A DNA stretch of 64,000 nt from Candidatus Zixiibacteriota bacterium. GTDB taxonomy: Bacteria; RBG-13-66-14; B26-G2; WVWN01. This document shows, one piece after another, positions 7,520-16,753 of this stretch. The notes below the pieces were generated by a model. The model saw nothing but the letters and a program-made list of their open reading frames with translations, was not told the DNA's origin and ran no database searches. Made by a program: the position numbers and the translations under genes. How positions within the stretch are numbered: position 1 is the stretch's first letter; every line of letters begins with the position of its first letter. The DNA is taken from NCBI GenBank assembly GCA_011773985.1, contig WVWN01000053.1, positions 98,478-162,477 on the forward strand, read 5' to 3'.

Positions 7520-7693
7520 TATCAACGGGAACGCGAACGGGGCCGGCCTTTAAAACTTGGGCGAGTAGCGAACAGTAGGCGTTATAATACTGGGGGAACT
7601 GCGACGCCAATAACGTGAAACGCGCTGTCACGCGAAAAAGTAGTATGCGTGGGGAAGCGCTAAAGTAAAAGTAAAAAAACCCGGAACGCCGAC

Positions 7694-7963
7694 ATGGCCT
7701 ATCGTTTAAAGAAGAAGGAAATAGCCTACCGTAAGATCGGCGACGAGTACTTCGTCCTGACGCCCGACGACAACATGCTCCATAATGTGAAGGGCGCGGG
7801 CGTCCGGATTATGGAGCTCCTCGACGACGGCAAAGACGAGGACGGCATCCTGCAAGTCCTGTTGGAAGAATACGACGCGCCCGCGGCGGAGGTAGAGGCG
7901 GACCTGGCGTCGCTCCTGGCCGAACTTGCGGAAAAAGGGATCGTCGCCCGAAACGACGGCTGA
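7694..7963 (+). CDS. PqqD-like RiPP recognition element protein
   Basis: 89 residues covering one PqqD domain: an N-terminal three-strand wing (IAYRKIGDEYFVLTPDDNMLHNV) then three helices with the typical LLDDGKDEDGILQVLLEEY segment and a C-terminal helix ending KGIVA. Such proteins bind the leader peptide and present it to the radical SAM enzyme encoded next. The gap 7520-7693 before it contains a TATAAT (7583-7588) without a good -35, so a weak internal promoter is possible; I see no other gene there. Confidence 0.85.
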   Translation: MAYRLKKKEIAYRKIGDEYFVLTPDDNMLHNVKGAGVRIMELLDDGKDEDGILQVLLEEYDAPAAEVEADLASLLAELAEKGIVARNDG

Positions 7964-8016
7964 GGATAACCGCGCGAAGACAGCCGAGGGCGCGAGCCGT
8001 CGGCGTTTTTTCTAAC

Positions 8017-9087
8017 GTGAGCCCGCAAGAAGAAATCTACCGGCACCTCATCTACGCTACCGCGGCCCGGCGAATACCGGTCCTCGTAATGTGCAACCTC
8101 ACGTACCGCTGTCCCCTTTGCTGCAAGCACTGTTTCGCGGAGGACCCCGAGCCGGGCGGCGAGGAGCTGAGCCTCGCCGAATACGCGTCGCTTTTCGACC
8201 GGCTCGTCGCGATGAATACGTTTTTCCTGACCTTCTCGGGCGGCGAACCGCTGGCCCGGGCCGACTTCCTCGACATTATGGCCGCGGCGCGCGAGCGCCA
8301 CTTCGCCGTCCGCATCTTTACGGGGGGCTCGTTAATCGACGAGCGGCTGGCCGCGGAGATAGCCTCCCTACACCCCTCCGGCGTCGAGATTTCGCTCCAC
8401 GCCGCGACGCCCGAGCTCCACGACGACTTCGTGGGCCGGAAGGGGACGTGGGAAAAAGCCGTCGCCGCGGCGCGGCGCCTGCGGGAACTCGGCACGAGCG
8501 TCGTGCTGAAGATGAACCTGATGAACTTCAATTACACGGAAATGAAAGAAGTGTACGAGTTGTCCCGGTCGCTCGGCGGCGCGTTCCGCTATTCGCCGTG
8601 CATCTCCGTCACCAACAAGGGGGGGACGGCGCCGGCGCGGTTGCGGATGACGGACGAACAACTGCGGGATTATTTTCGGACGTTAAAGGACTGGGTCGTG
8701 GCCTTTTCGCGCGATGGCGACGCCTGCGACGAGGAAATCGGGCCGCCCGTCCGTTTCAACAAGCGCGCGCTGAGCTGTCTCGCCGGGGCCAACAACTGCT
8801 CCATCGACCCCTACGGGACCGTTTGGCCTTGCGTGTCGCTCCCCTTCGACCTGGGCAATATACGCGAAAAGCCGTTCGCCGAGATATGGGGCGGCGAGGA
8901 GGCCGAGCGCTTCCGCGCCCTCTCGGATGTTATCGCCGAGGAATGCGCGAACTGCGACCTCGACCGCTACTGCTCCCGCTGCCCGGCGTTCTCGATGTTG
9001 GAGGAAGGCGACATCCGAAAGGCCTCGAGAGAATACTGCCGCTTCGCCCGGGCGGCGAAAGAGGTCCTCCGCCGCCCCCTCCGGTAA
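8017..9087 (+). CDS. Radical SAM/SPASM peptide-modifying enzyme
   Basis: 356 residues. The radical SAM cluster motif CPLCCKHC (CX3CX2C) lies near residue 32 and SGGEP follows at about 74. The C-terminal SPASM region has auxiliary-cluster Cys in the order CLAGANNC, PYGTVWPC, CANCDLDRYCSRC, and a late Cys, as in enzymes that make thioether, C-C or similar crosslinks in peptides. The start is GTG with no clear Shine-Dalgarno, 53 bases after the pqqD-like stop, so translation may depend on the upstream gene. Most likely substrate: the Cys-rich peptide at 7325-7519. The crosslink chemistry cannot be predicted. Confidence 0.85.
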   Translation: MSPQEEIYRHLIYATAARRIPVLVMCNLTYRCPLCCKHCFAEDPEPGGEELSLAEYASLFDRLVAMNTFFLTFSGGEPLARADFLDIMAAARERHFAVRIFTGGSLIDERLAAEIASLHPSGVEISLHAATPELHDDFVGRKGTWEKAVAAARRLRELGTSVVLKMNLMNFNYTEMKEVYELSRSLGGAFRYSPCISVTNKGGTAPARLRMTDEQLRDYFRTLKDWVVAFSRDGDACDEEIGPPVRFNKRALSCLAGANNCSIDPYGTVWPCVSLPFDLGNIREKPFAEIWGGEEAERFRALSDVIAEECANCDLDRYCSRCPAFSMLEEGDIRKASREYCRFARAAKEVLRRPLR

Positions 9088-9109
9088 ACGGTGACGGCCC
9101 ACGACTTAG

Positions 9110-9133
9110 AAGGCCCGGCTCGAGCCGGGCCTT
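9110..9133. terminator. Bidirectional terminator hairpin
   Basis: A perfect 24-base palindrome with arms AAGGCCCGGCTC / GAGCCGGGCCTT lies between the convergent radical SAM and MATE genes. T-rich sequence on each flank makes termination from both sides plausible. Confidence 0.6.
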
Positions 9134-9165
9134 AAATTTCAGCAATCCCCGCGCCGCCGCGAGCC

Positions 9166-10521
9166 TTAAAGTTTTCTATGCTTCCAGATGCCGGTCCTGA
9201 ATACGGCGTACATAATGGAGCCCTCGAGAACCGTCGGGATCGTAACTGCCCAGTATACGCCCGCCACCCCCATCCCGAGGACCTTCGTAAATACGTAAGC
9301 CAACGGTATCCTTACCCCCAACAACACCACCGCCGTCACGACCAACGGCGGCACCGAAACGCCCGCCCCGCTCATCGACCGCGAGAGGACCATACCCAAC
9401 GGTACGAATATAAAGGCGGGCGCGCAGATATAAATGTAAAGCGCCCCCAGCTCGACCACCCGGGGCGTATCGTCGAATATCGCCACCCACCGCGGCGCGA
9501 ACGCCAAGAGCGCCACTATCATCAGCGCGGCGACCGCGGCGTAAATCCCGACCGACGCCATCGCCGTCCGCTCGGCCCGTTCTTGCTTACCCGCGCCCAG
9601 GTTCTGCCCCACCAATATCGCCGCCGACATCGCGAGCGCGAAGCCGGGCATCAAAATCAGACCCGTCAACTGGCCGCCGACGCCGTAGGCCGCGATAGCC
9701 GCGGTCCCGGCCAGAGCCACGAAACCCACGAGGACCATCGCCGCCGCCGCCCGGATCAACATCTGCGCGCTCGCGGGGACGCCGATCGTCAAGATCTGCC
9801 CCGCCATCCTGCCGCTTAAATTCGCGGGCACTAACGCCCGCCACGGCAGGTGCCGGCGCGTAAACACGGCCGCGGCCGCCGCCAATCCGACCGCGTACGC
9901 CAGGACCGTCGCCAGCGCCGCACCCCGCACCCCCAACGCCGGCGCCGGCCCCAACCCGAAAATAAACACCGGGTCCAGGAGGATGTTGAGCGTCACGGCC
10001 CCGGCGACGATAACGGTCGGCGTAACGGAGTCCCCCAGGCCGCGCAACATGGCGTTGATCATTACCATAAAGACGAACGCGAACCCGCCGAAGAAGAATA
10101 TGGTAATGTAGCCGTACGCCAGGTCGACGACGTCCGCCTCGGCGCCGAGCAACCGCAACAACGGCCTTCCCGCGAGCGGCCCGCCTACCGCCATAAGAAA
10201 CGCGGCGGCCGCGGCCGTCGCCAACGTCGTCGTCATAGCCCGCCGCAAACTCGCCTCGTCGCGCGCGCCGTGGAACCGCGTAACCAACGCCTGCGAGCCG
10301 ATAGCGACCCCTACGATCGCCGTCCACACCAACCAGATCGTCAGGTTGGCGACGGAGACCGCGGCGATGGCTGCCGTTCCCAGCCGGCTCACGAAGTACA
10401 TATCGGCGATGTTGAACGCGCTCTGGAGTAAGTTCCCCGCGACCGTCGGGACGGCGAGCCAAAGGATCGGTTTGATCAAAGAACCCGAGGTCAGGTCGGC
10501 GCTGCGATACCGTTCAAACAT
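9166..10521 (-). CDS. MATE family efflux transporter
   Basis: 451-residue integral membrane protein with about twelve hydrophobic segments in two similar halves and the MATE-type opening (SLIKPILWLAVPTVAGNLLQ). It should export cations, drugs or metabolites in exchange for Na+ or H+. It converges on the peptide cassette rather than lying in its operon. It is the only transporter close to that cassette, so export of a peptide product is possible but unsupported. No good Shine-Dalgarno site precedes the ATG. Confidence 0.9.
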   Translation of the reverse strand: MFERYRSADLTSGSLIKPILWLAVPTVAGNLLQSAFNIADMYFVSRLGTAAIAAVSVANLTIWLVWTAIVGVAIGSQALVTRFHGARDEASLRRAMTTTLATAAAAAFLMAVGGPLAGRPLLRLLGAEADVVDLAYGYITIFFFGGFAFVFMVMINAMLRGLGDSVTPTVIVAGAVTLNILLDPVFIFGLGPAPALGVRGAALATVLAYAVGLAAAAAVFTRRHLPWRALVPANLSGRMAGQILTIGVPASAQMLIRAAAAMVLVGFVALAGTAAIAAYGVGGQLTGLILMPGFALAMSAAILVGQNLGAGKQERAERTAMASVGIYAAVAALMIVALLAFAPRWVAIFDDTPRVVELGALYIYICAPAFIFVPLGMVLSRSMSGAGVSVPPLVVTAVVLLGVRIPLAYVFTKVLGMGVAGVYWAVTIPTVLEGSIMYAVFRTGIWKHRKL

Positions 10522-10549
10522 CTAAAGCATTCTTTGGCGTATGAGATAA

Positions 10550-10569
10550 ACTGCCGCCGACGCGGCAGT
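10550..10569 (-). terminator. Terminator-like hairpin after the outer-membrane gene
   Basis: An 8-bp stem (ACTGCCGC / GCGGCAGT) with loop GTCG on the minus strand, followed by TTATCTC, about 40 bases after the stop at 10612. The T-tract is weak. Confidence 0.4.
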
Positions 10570-10611
10570 CTGAGCCATGGGGCACCGCCTCGAAAGCGAT
10601 CGAAGTGCCGT

Positions 10612-11430
10612 TTACAGCCAAAGGCTCGGGCCGGCGGCGAAGGTCAGGCCGTTCACGAACGAGTCGCCCAGGTCCAGGTCGTAGCGAACCTCGACCTCCG
10701 CGCCCAGCCGCCGTAGCAATTGGAGCGAACTCTTGGCGCTGACGTAGAAGCTCGAGCCGCTGCCCGGGAGTTCGTCTTCCGGGATGTATACGTAGTTCCA
10801 GTGCGGCGCCGTCGGCGGGTCGTCGCCTTCCGGAGTGTCGACCTTGGTCCCGGTCAATATGTAGGATTTATATTGGTACCCGAACGTAACGAGCGCGAAC
10901 GACCTGTTCAGGTCGAACTCGATTACCGCGCCTACGTCCGGGCCGAAGCCGTTGGCGATGACGCCGTTTTCCATGTTCCCGGCCTTGGTCCAGCCGCCGC
11001 GCCAGAAGCCGCCGAAGTACAGCTTGAGCATCTTATCCTCGAAATAACCGCGGTTGAGAACGTATCCGCCCGTCGCGGTAAGCGAGGCGTTGTTAACCTG
11101 GCGCGTTTCCGCCATCGAATCGATCTTGTGGCGGTTCCACAGCGTCTCGAAAGACGCCTGCCAGCTATCACCCTTCAAACCGAAGCCGAACGGCGACGCC
11201 GCGAAATCGGTGCTCGATAGCTCCACCTCCTGCCACGGGTCGACCGGGGGCGGCTTGCCATAATCGTAATAACCCACGAGCTTCTCGTAAATTTTACTCT
11301 CGCCCGAGTCGTACTTCCCGGCGAATACGCCCACCAGGCCGTAAATGTACGCCGCGGTATCGGCGGCGAAAGCCCCCGCCGCGCAGACGAGGAGGGAAAC
11401 CACCGCCGCGGTTAACGAACGTCTAAACAT
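10612..11430 (-). CDS. Putative outer-membrane beta-barrel protein
   Basis: 272 residues from the ATG at 11430, which has AAGGCGG upstream; an in-frame start ten codons earlier has no ribosome site. A signal peptide (MFRRSLTAAVVSLLVCAAGAFA) precedes many short amphipathic strands with alternating aromatic residues, e.g. KLYFGGFWRGGW and LVTFGYQYKSYI, ending in GPSLWL. This looks like a small porin or OmpW-like barrel, but no family could be named and the last residue is Leu rather than Phe. It follows tlyA by 39 bases and may be co-transcribed. Confidence 0.6.
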   Translation of the reverse strand: MFRRSLTAAVVSLLVCAAGAFAADTAAYIYGLVGVFAGKYDSGESKIYEKLVGYYDYGKPPPVDPWQEVELSSTDFAASPFGFGLKGDSWQASFETLWNRHKIDSMAETRQVNNASLTATGGYVLNRGYFEDKMLKLYFGGFWRGGWTKAGNMENGVIANGFGPDVGAVIEFDLNRSFALVTFGYQYKSYILTGTKVDTPEGDDPPTAPHWNYVYIPEDELPGSGSSFYVSAKSSLQLLRRLGAEVEVRYDLDLGDSFVNGLTFAAGPSLWL

Positions 11431-11469
11431 AAAAATACCGCCTTCAGAAACGCGTTGCACCGGTTTGCG

Positions 11470-12258
11470 TTAAGGTTCTTCCGAGGTTACGACGGCCGCT
11501 ATCTCGGCCTTGAGGTCGCGACCCTCGGCGCCCCGTACCCCGCGCAGGAAGAATTCGCGGTTGCCGGCCGGCCCTTCCAACGGCGAAGCCGCGAGCGCGA
11601 CCGCGGCTAACCCGATCTCGTCGAATAATTTAACCGCCTTCGTCAGGACGTCCTTATGCACTTCCGCGTCGCGCACGACGCCGCCCCGGCCCACCTGGTC
11701 CCGGCGCGCCTCGAATTGCGGCTTCACCAAAGCGATTACCTCTTCCAACACGGCCAACGTAGCCACGAGGGGCCGGAGGACCTTGCTTATACTAATGAAA
11801 GAGACGTCCACGACCAGTACCGACGGCGCCGGCTCGAGCACGCCGCCGTCGAAGCGGCGGGCGTTAACCTTCTCCCATATGGTCACGCGCGGGTCGTTCC
11901 GTAGCGACCAGGCCAGCAAGCCGCGACCCACGTCGAGCGCGTGTACGTGCGCCGCTCCTCGGGCGAGCAGGCAGGAAGTAAAGCCGCCGCTCGAGGCCCC
12001 CACGTCGAGGCATACTTCTCCCGCCACGTCGACGCCGAAACGGTCCAACGCGAAAGCGAGCTTATCGCCGCCGCGGGACGCGTATCGTGGCCGCGCCGCG
12101 ACGACGACGTCGGCGCTTTCGCCCACGGCCGCGCCGGCCTTAAACTCGAGCCGGCCGTCGACCGCCACCTTACCCGCCATAATAAGAGCGGCCGCCCGCG
12201 CTTGCGACGGGGCCAGGCCGCGCGCCACCAATATCTCGTCGAGCCTACGCTTCCTCAA
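11470..12258 (-). CDS. tlyA: TlyA-type S4/FtsJ rRNA methyltransferase
   Basis: 262 residues: an N-terminal S4 RNA-binding domain (RRLDEILVARGLAPSQARA, 1-65) and an FtsJ-like Rossmann methyltransferase with the SAM motif DVGASSGGFTSCLL. TlyA proteins 2'-O-methylate 16S/23S rRNA. It starts at TTG with AGGGGGG 4 bases upstream. It is the last gene of the xseA-xseB-isoprenoid-dxs-tlyA run, an order conserved in many bacteria, 9 bases after dxs. Confidence 0.92.
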   Translation of the reverse strand: MRKRRLDEILVARGLAPSQARAAALIMAGKVAVDGRLEFKAGAAVGESADVVVAARPRYASRGGDKLAFALDRFGVDVAGEVCLDVGASSGGFTSCLLARGAAHVHALDVGRGLLAWSLRNDPRVTIWEKVNARRFDGGVLEPAPSVLVVDVSFISISKVLRPLVATLAVLEEVIALVKPQFEARRDQVGRGGVVRDAEVHKDVLTKAVKLFDEIGLAAVALAASPLEGPAGNREFFLRGVRGAEGRDLKAEIAAVVTSEEP

Positions 12259-12267
12259 TCGCCCCCC

Positions 12268-14151
12268 TTACTTTCGTCCTATCAGGACCGATGCCGCCGC
12301 CGCTATCCCCACGGCGTTCAAATCATACTTATCCAACAATTGTTGGGGCGTTCCGTGTTCTACGTACTCGTCGGGATAACCGAGCCGCTTCAACTTAACG
12401 TCTGCGGCGCCGCGGTCGGCGAGCATCTCCGCGACCGCGGAACCGAACCCGCCCGCGAGGCAACCGTCCTCCGCGGTAACGACGGCGCCGCACCGCCGGC
12501 CCCACTCGAGTATCAAGTCCTCGTCCAAGGGCTTTACGAAGCGCGCGTTGACTGCCGCGGCGTCAACGCCCTCCTTCGACAATAGTTCGGCCGCCTCGAG
12601 CGCCGGATGAACGAGGCGCCCCACCGGGAGCAACAGCACGTCTTCGCCCTCGCGGAGCAATTCCGCCTTGCCCGGTTCGATCTTGCGCCACTCGCCGCTG
12701 GAGCCGGCGCCGACGGCCGTGCCCCGCGGGTACCGGACGGACCAGGGGCCGACGTCGTAGTAAACGGCGCTGTATAAAAGTTGTCTGAGTTCTTCCTCGT
12801 CCTTGGCGGCGCTGACGACGACGTTGGGTAAATGTCGCATATAAGCCAAATCGAAGGTGCCGTGATGGGTGGGGCCGTCGTCGCCCACGACGCCGCCCCG
12901 GTCGAGCGCGAACGTCACGGGCAACCTCTGCAGGCAGATGTCGTGGTTGAGTTGGTCGTAGGCGCGCTGCAAGAACGTTGAATAAATCGCGCATACCGGC
13001 CTCGCCCCCTCGCAGGCCAAACCGGCCGCGAGGAGGACCGCCGTCTGCTCGGCGATGCCGACGTCGAAGAAGCGATCCGGGAATCGCTCGCGGAAAAGGC
13101 TCAAGCCCGTCCCGTCGGGCATCGCCGCAGTGATAGCGAAGATACTCTCGTCTTCCGCGGCGAGTTCCACAAGCGTTTCCGCAAACACCCGCGTATAAGG
13201 TTTGGCCTCCGACCCCTTCCGGGGTTTACCGGTGGGGACGTCGAAGGGGGGAGGGCCGTGGTAAGTCGTGGCGTCGTTCTCCGCGGGCGTGTACCCTTTA
13301 CCCTTTTGCGTCATGACGTGAAGGAGCACCGGCCCATTAAGCTTCTTTACGCCCTCGAGCGTACGGATGAGCGCGGGAATGTCGTGTCCCTTCACGGGGC
13401 CGACGTAGCGGAAACCCAACTGCTCGAACAACATACCCGGCGTCAAGAGGTTCTTTATCGATTCCTCGAGCCTTCGCGCCGCGCCGAAGAGAGGCTTGCC
13501 CCAAGCGGGAATCGACTTCACAAGCTCCTGCATGTCGGAACGGAACTTGTCGTACGGCGGAAACGTTATTACGCGCGCGAGGTAGTCCGCGATCGCACCC
13601 ACGGAAGGCGATATAGACATCTCGTTATCGTTCAGGATAACGATGAGGTCGGTGTCTTCTCGGTGGCCAGCTACGTTTAACCCCTCGAGCGCGCAACCGC
13701 CCGAGAGCGCGCCGTCGCCTACCACCGCGACCACGTGAAAGTCCTCGCCTTTCCGGTCGCGGGCTACGGCCATCCCCAGCGCCGAGGAGATCGACGTTGA
13801 CGCGTGGCCCGCGCCGTACGCGTCATATTCGCACTCGGAGCGCTTGGGAAAACCCGAAATGCCGCCGAGCTGCCGGAGGGTGCGGAAGCGCTCCCGGCGG
13901 CCGGTCAAAATTTTGTGGGCGTAGGCCTGGTGCCCGACGTCCCAGATTATCTTATCGCGCGGCGCGTCGAAGACGTAGTGAAGCGCGACAGTTAACTCGA
14001 CGACGCCCAGACTCGGCGCCAGATGCCCGCCCGTTTTAGAGACGTGCTCGATTATGAACGCCCGCAACTCGCCCCCGAGCTGCTCGAGCTCGGCCAACGT
14101 CAATCCTTTCACGTCCGCGGGCGAATTGATACGGGGTAGGATTTCCGTCAT
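12268..14151 (-). CDS. dxs: 1-deoxy-D-xylulose-5-phosphate synthase
   Basis: Makes DXP from pyruvate and glyceraldehyde 3-phosphate, the first step of the MEP isoprenoid pathway. 627 residues from the ATG at 14151, chosen over an in-frame TTG at 14166 because GGAAGGG lies 7 bases before it. The TPP motif GDGALSGGCALEGLN, the N-terminal SKTGGHLAPSLG block, and a transketolase-like central domain with DRGGVVGDDGPTHHG are all present. The gene follows the polyprenyl synthase, so precursor supply and chain building are co-expressed. Confidence 0.95.
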   Translation of the reverse strand: MTEILPRINSPADVKGLTLAELEQLGGELRAFIIEHVSKTGGHLAPSLGVVELTVALHYVFDAPRDKIIWDVGHQAYAHKILTGRRERFRTLRQLGGISGFPKRSECEYDAYGAGHASTSISSALGMAVARDRKGEDFHVVAVVGDGALSGGCALEGLNVAGHREDTDLIVILNDNEMSISPSVGAIADYLARVITFPPYDKFRSDMQELVKSIPAWGKPLFGAARRLEESIKNLLTPGMLFEQLGFRYVGPVKGHDIPALIRTLEGVKKLNGPVLLHVMTQKGKGYTPAENDATTYHGPPPFDVPTGKPRKGSEAKPYTRVFAETLVELAAEDESIFAITAAMPDGTGLSLFRERFPDRFFDVGIAEQTAVLLAAGLACEGARPVCAIYSTFLQRAYDQLNHDICLQRLPVTFALDRGGVVGDDGPTHHGTFDLAYMRHLPNVVVSAAKDEEELRQLLYSAVYYDVGPWSVRYPRGTAVGAGSSGEWRKIEPGKAELLREGEDVLLLPVGRLVHPALEAAELLSKEGVDAAAVNARFVKPLDEDLILEWGRRCGAVVTAEDGCLAGGFGSAVAEMLADRGAADVKLKRLGYPDEYVEHGTPQQLLDKYDLNAVGIAAAASVLIGRK

Positions 14152-14194
14152 TCTCGGCCCTTCCAAAGAGGAGCCCCGACGCCGGGGCGCCCCC

Positions 14195-15274
14195 TCAATA
14201 TGTCCTGGCTAGTAAAAACTCGGCCCAAGCGGCGAGTATGTCGCGGTATTTGCCCGCCGCCGCGGCCTCGAGTTTCCCCAAGGCCCGTTCGTGATACCAG
14301 CGCGCCCGTTGGCGAGCGAAGGAAACGCCACCGAGCGCCGTTAACCTCTCCTTCAAAATCTCAACCTCGCCGCCCGACGCGTCCCTACGCCCGAGCGTCG
14401 CCGAGAACAACTCCCTCTCCTCGGCCGAGGCGTTACGGTACGCGCCCAGAACGACCGCGGTCCGCTTGCCCTCGCGAATGTCGGAGGCGGCCGCCTTCCC
14501 GGTCTTGCCCTCGTCCGCGAAATAGGCCAAGGTGTCGTCGACGTGCTGGAACGCCGTCCCGCAAAGACGCGCGAAAACGGCGAGCCTCTCAACGGTTTCG
14601 GGGGGTGCGCCGCCGACCGTCGCACCCGCGCGGGCGCACCATTCGTAAAGGGCGCCCGTCTTTTTTTCCACCATCGTTTCGACCGCTTCGACCGTAACTT
14701 CCGCCAGCGGCGCCCGGCTCAGCTGGACGTCTTCGGCCTCGCCGGCCAATATGGCCGGGACCGTCGCCCCCGCGAGCTCGGCCGCCAAGCGCCATGCCGT
14801 CTCGGGCGCGGTTACGCCGTTCCCGGGGAGACGCGAAAGCAGATGCGCCGCCCAGCACGGGCCCATATCCCCTGCCAACACGGCTAAGGCCAGGCCGTAG
14901 TGGCTTGCCTCGTCACCTTCGAGGCCAAGCTCGGCTCGGCCCCGCGCCGTAAGGTCCGCGTGCACGGTGGGGCCGCCGCGCCGCAGCTCGTCGCGGTCGA
15001 TGATGTCGTCGTGTACGAGGGTCCAATTATGCGTAACCTCGGCCGCGGCCGCCGCGGCCAGGGCCCAATCCTCCTGGCCACCCGCGGCCCCGCAACAGAG
15101 AAGTACCGCCGCGGGCCTGAGTCCTTTACCGCCCCGGCTGAGGTACGCGGCCGTCGCCTCGCGCAGGTGCCGCGGCCCCACCGACGCCAAAAAGGCATCC
15201 GCGGCGAGGTAGTCGCGCACCCGACGCGCCCGTTCATTTATTAACTCCGTTACGTCGTCGGAACCCGTAGCCAT
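14195..15274 (-). CDS. Trans-isoprenyl diphosphate synthase
   Basis: 359 residues; condenses IPP with allylic diphosphates. The first Asp-rich motif is intact (HDDIIDRDE), with GGKGLRP near the N-terminus. The second is unusual: DDTLAYFADE followed by GKTGKAAASDIREGKRT, with Ala at the fifth position where DDxxD has Asp. I use the ATG at 15274, which overlaps the xseB TGA by one base; an upstream TTG is in frame. Position next to xseB and dxs suggests an IspA-type enzyme, but chain length is not predictable. Confidence 0.85.
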   Translation of the reverse strand: MATGSDDVTELINERARRVRDYLAADAFLASVGPRHLREATAAYLSRGGKGLRPAAVLLCCGAAGGQEDWALAAAAAAEVTHNWTLVHDDIIDRDELRRGGPTVHADLTARGRAELGLEGDEASHYGLALAVLAGDMGPCWAAHLLSRLPGNGVTAPETAWRLAAELAGATVPAILAGEAEDVQLSRAPLAEVTVEAVETMVEKKTGALYEWCARAGATVGGAPPETVERLAVFARLCGTAFQHVDDTLAYFADEGKTGKAAASDIREGKRTAVVLGAYRNASAEERELFSATLGRRDASGGEVEILKERLTALGGVSFARQRARWYHERALGKLEAAAAGKYRDILAAWAEFLLARTY

Positions 15275-15510
15275 CAACTCGCGTCGTCCCAATCGTCAAC
15301 GTTGAGCTCGCCTCGTTCGTCTCGCGACAAGCTCTTGACCCTCGTCTCCGCCTCGTCCAGCGTCTTCTCAAGTCGTCTCGTTACTCCCACGCCCTCCTCG
15401 TAGAGCGCCAACATTTCGTCGAGCGTCTCCGGCCCGTCCTCCAATAAATTTACTATCTCCGTCAGGCGCGCGAGGTCTTCTTCGAAAGTCGGCTTAGCTT
15501 TCTTGGGCAA
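15274..15510 (-). CDS. xseB: Exodeoxyribonuclease VII small subunit
   Basis: 78 residues with the family core FEEDLARLTEIVNLLEDG and a helical hairpin ending VKSLSRDERGEL. It pairs with XseA in the enzyme that degrades single-stranded DNA. It overlaps the xseA end by 17 bases and the next start by one. Confidence 0.93.
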   Translation of the reverse strand: MPKKAKPTFEEDLARLTEIVNLLEDGPETLDEMLALYEEGVGVTRRLEKTLDEAETRVKSLSRDERGELNVDDWDDAS

Positions 15511-16753
15511 CTCTATCGGCCTCCCCGTCGTTCGTTACCGTAACGGCCCGGCGGCCGTCGGCGAAATGCAACGTTAGGTCCTCTCCCACGTTCGTATGCG
15601 CCGCACGCTTCACGGCCCGGCCGTCTCGACTCGCGATATTGTAACCGCGGGCGAGGGTCGCCTCCGGCGAGAGGGCGTGAAAGCCCCGCGCCGCCTCCGC
15701 ATAGAAGCTACGGAAAACCTGGAGCGCGGTTCGCGCCGCGCGGGAAGCCCTTCCCGCGTTTTCGTCCACCTGTTGGCGCCTTTCGTCGACACGGCGCGGC
15801 ACGGCCCGGAAACCGTACGATCGCTCGAGCGCGACCACCTCTTCACGCCCGACCGCCAGGTAACCTTCTGCCGTCGCGAACGCCGCCCGCCGCATTTCCG
15901 CGACCTCCGCGGCGACGTCCTCCTTGACCGGCACGACGAGCTCCGCGGCCGCGGAAGGCGTCGGAGCGCGTACGTCCGCGGCGAAGTCGGCGAGCGTCCA
16001 ATCGACTTCGTGTCCCACCGCCGATACCGTCGGCGTGCGCGCCGCGGCGATAGCCCGCACCGTGGCCTCTTCGTTAAACGCCCATAAGTCCTCGAGCGAA
16101 CCGCCGCCGCGACCCACGATGAGTACGTCGGCTAACCGTACCTCGTCGAAGTCCGCAATCGCCTGCGCGATGTCCGCGGCGGCCCCTTCGCCCTGCACTT
16201 TTGTCGGCCGAAGGATTACCGTGATCCCCGGCCACCGGCGCGCGAGAACGTTTTTGATATCGCGGAACGCGGCTCCCGAGGGCGAGGTGACGACGCCCAC
16301 TCGCCCGGGGAAGCGCGGTAGTGGCCGCTTGCGCTCTTCGTCGAACAGCCCCTCCGCGGCGAGCTTCTTCTTAAGACGCTCGAGCGCGGCCATTAGCTCG
16401 CCCTCGCCCCGCAACGCGAGAGATGAAACGTAAAGCTGATACGTCCCTTGCGGCGGGTAAACGCCCAACCGCCCGCGCGCAATTACCGCCATGCCGTCGT
16501 CGGGGGTAAAGCGTAGATTCGTATTCCCGGGGTGGAAGAATACGCACCTGAGAAGGGCCGCCTCGTCCTTGAGCGAAAAATACATATGCCGCGACACGTG
16601 GTGCTTGAAATTCGATATCTCGCCCATCACCGCGAGCTCCGCGTCGAAGGCCCCCTCCAACGCGGCCCGGACATCTTCCGTAAGTTCGCTTACGGTATAG
16701 ACCTCGCGGCCCCGCGGCATCTCGAACAGCGGGAGTTCTCGTTCGGCATTCAT
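15494..16753 (-). CDS. xseA: Exodeoxyribonuclease VII large subunit
   Basis: 419 residues. An N-terminal OB-fold (about 15-110, VMGEISNFKHHVSRHMYFSLKD) is followed by the catalytic domain with GRGGGSLEDLWAFNEE and VGHEVDWTLADFAADVRAPTPSAAAE, then a helical region and a C-terminal ARGYNI block. Start and stop overlap folD (ATGA) and xseB. Confidence 0.95.
   Translation of the reverse strand: MNAERELPLFEMPRGREVYTVSELTEDVRAALEGAFDAELAVMGEISNFKHHVSRHMYFSLKDEAALLRCVFFHPGNTNLRFTPDDGMAVIARGRLGVYPPQGTYQLYVSSLALRGEGELMAALERLKKKLAAEGLFDEERKRPLPRFPGRVGVVTSPSGAAFRDIKNVLARRWPGITVILRPTKVQGEGAAADIAQAIADFDEVRLADVLIVGRGGGSLEDLWAFNEEATVRAIAAARTPTVSAVGHEVDWTLADFAADVRAPTPSAAAELVVPVKEDVAAEVAEMRRAAFATAEGYLAVGREEVVALERSYGFRAVPRRVDERRQQVDENAGRASRAARTALQVFRSFYAEAARGFHALSPEATLARGYNIASRDGRAVKRAAHTNVGEDLTLHFADGRRAVTVTNDGEADRVAQES

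Noticed and set aside
7601-7693. Possible second tiny peptide gene between the precursor and the PqqD-like gene
   Set aside because: The only short frame (GTG, about 17 codons) has no ribosome site and no precursor-like sequence.
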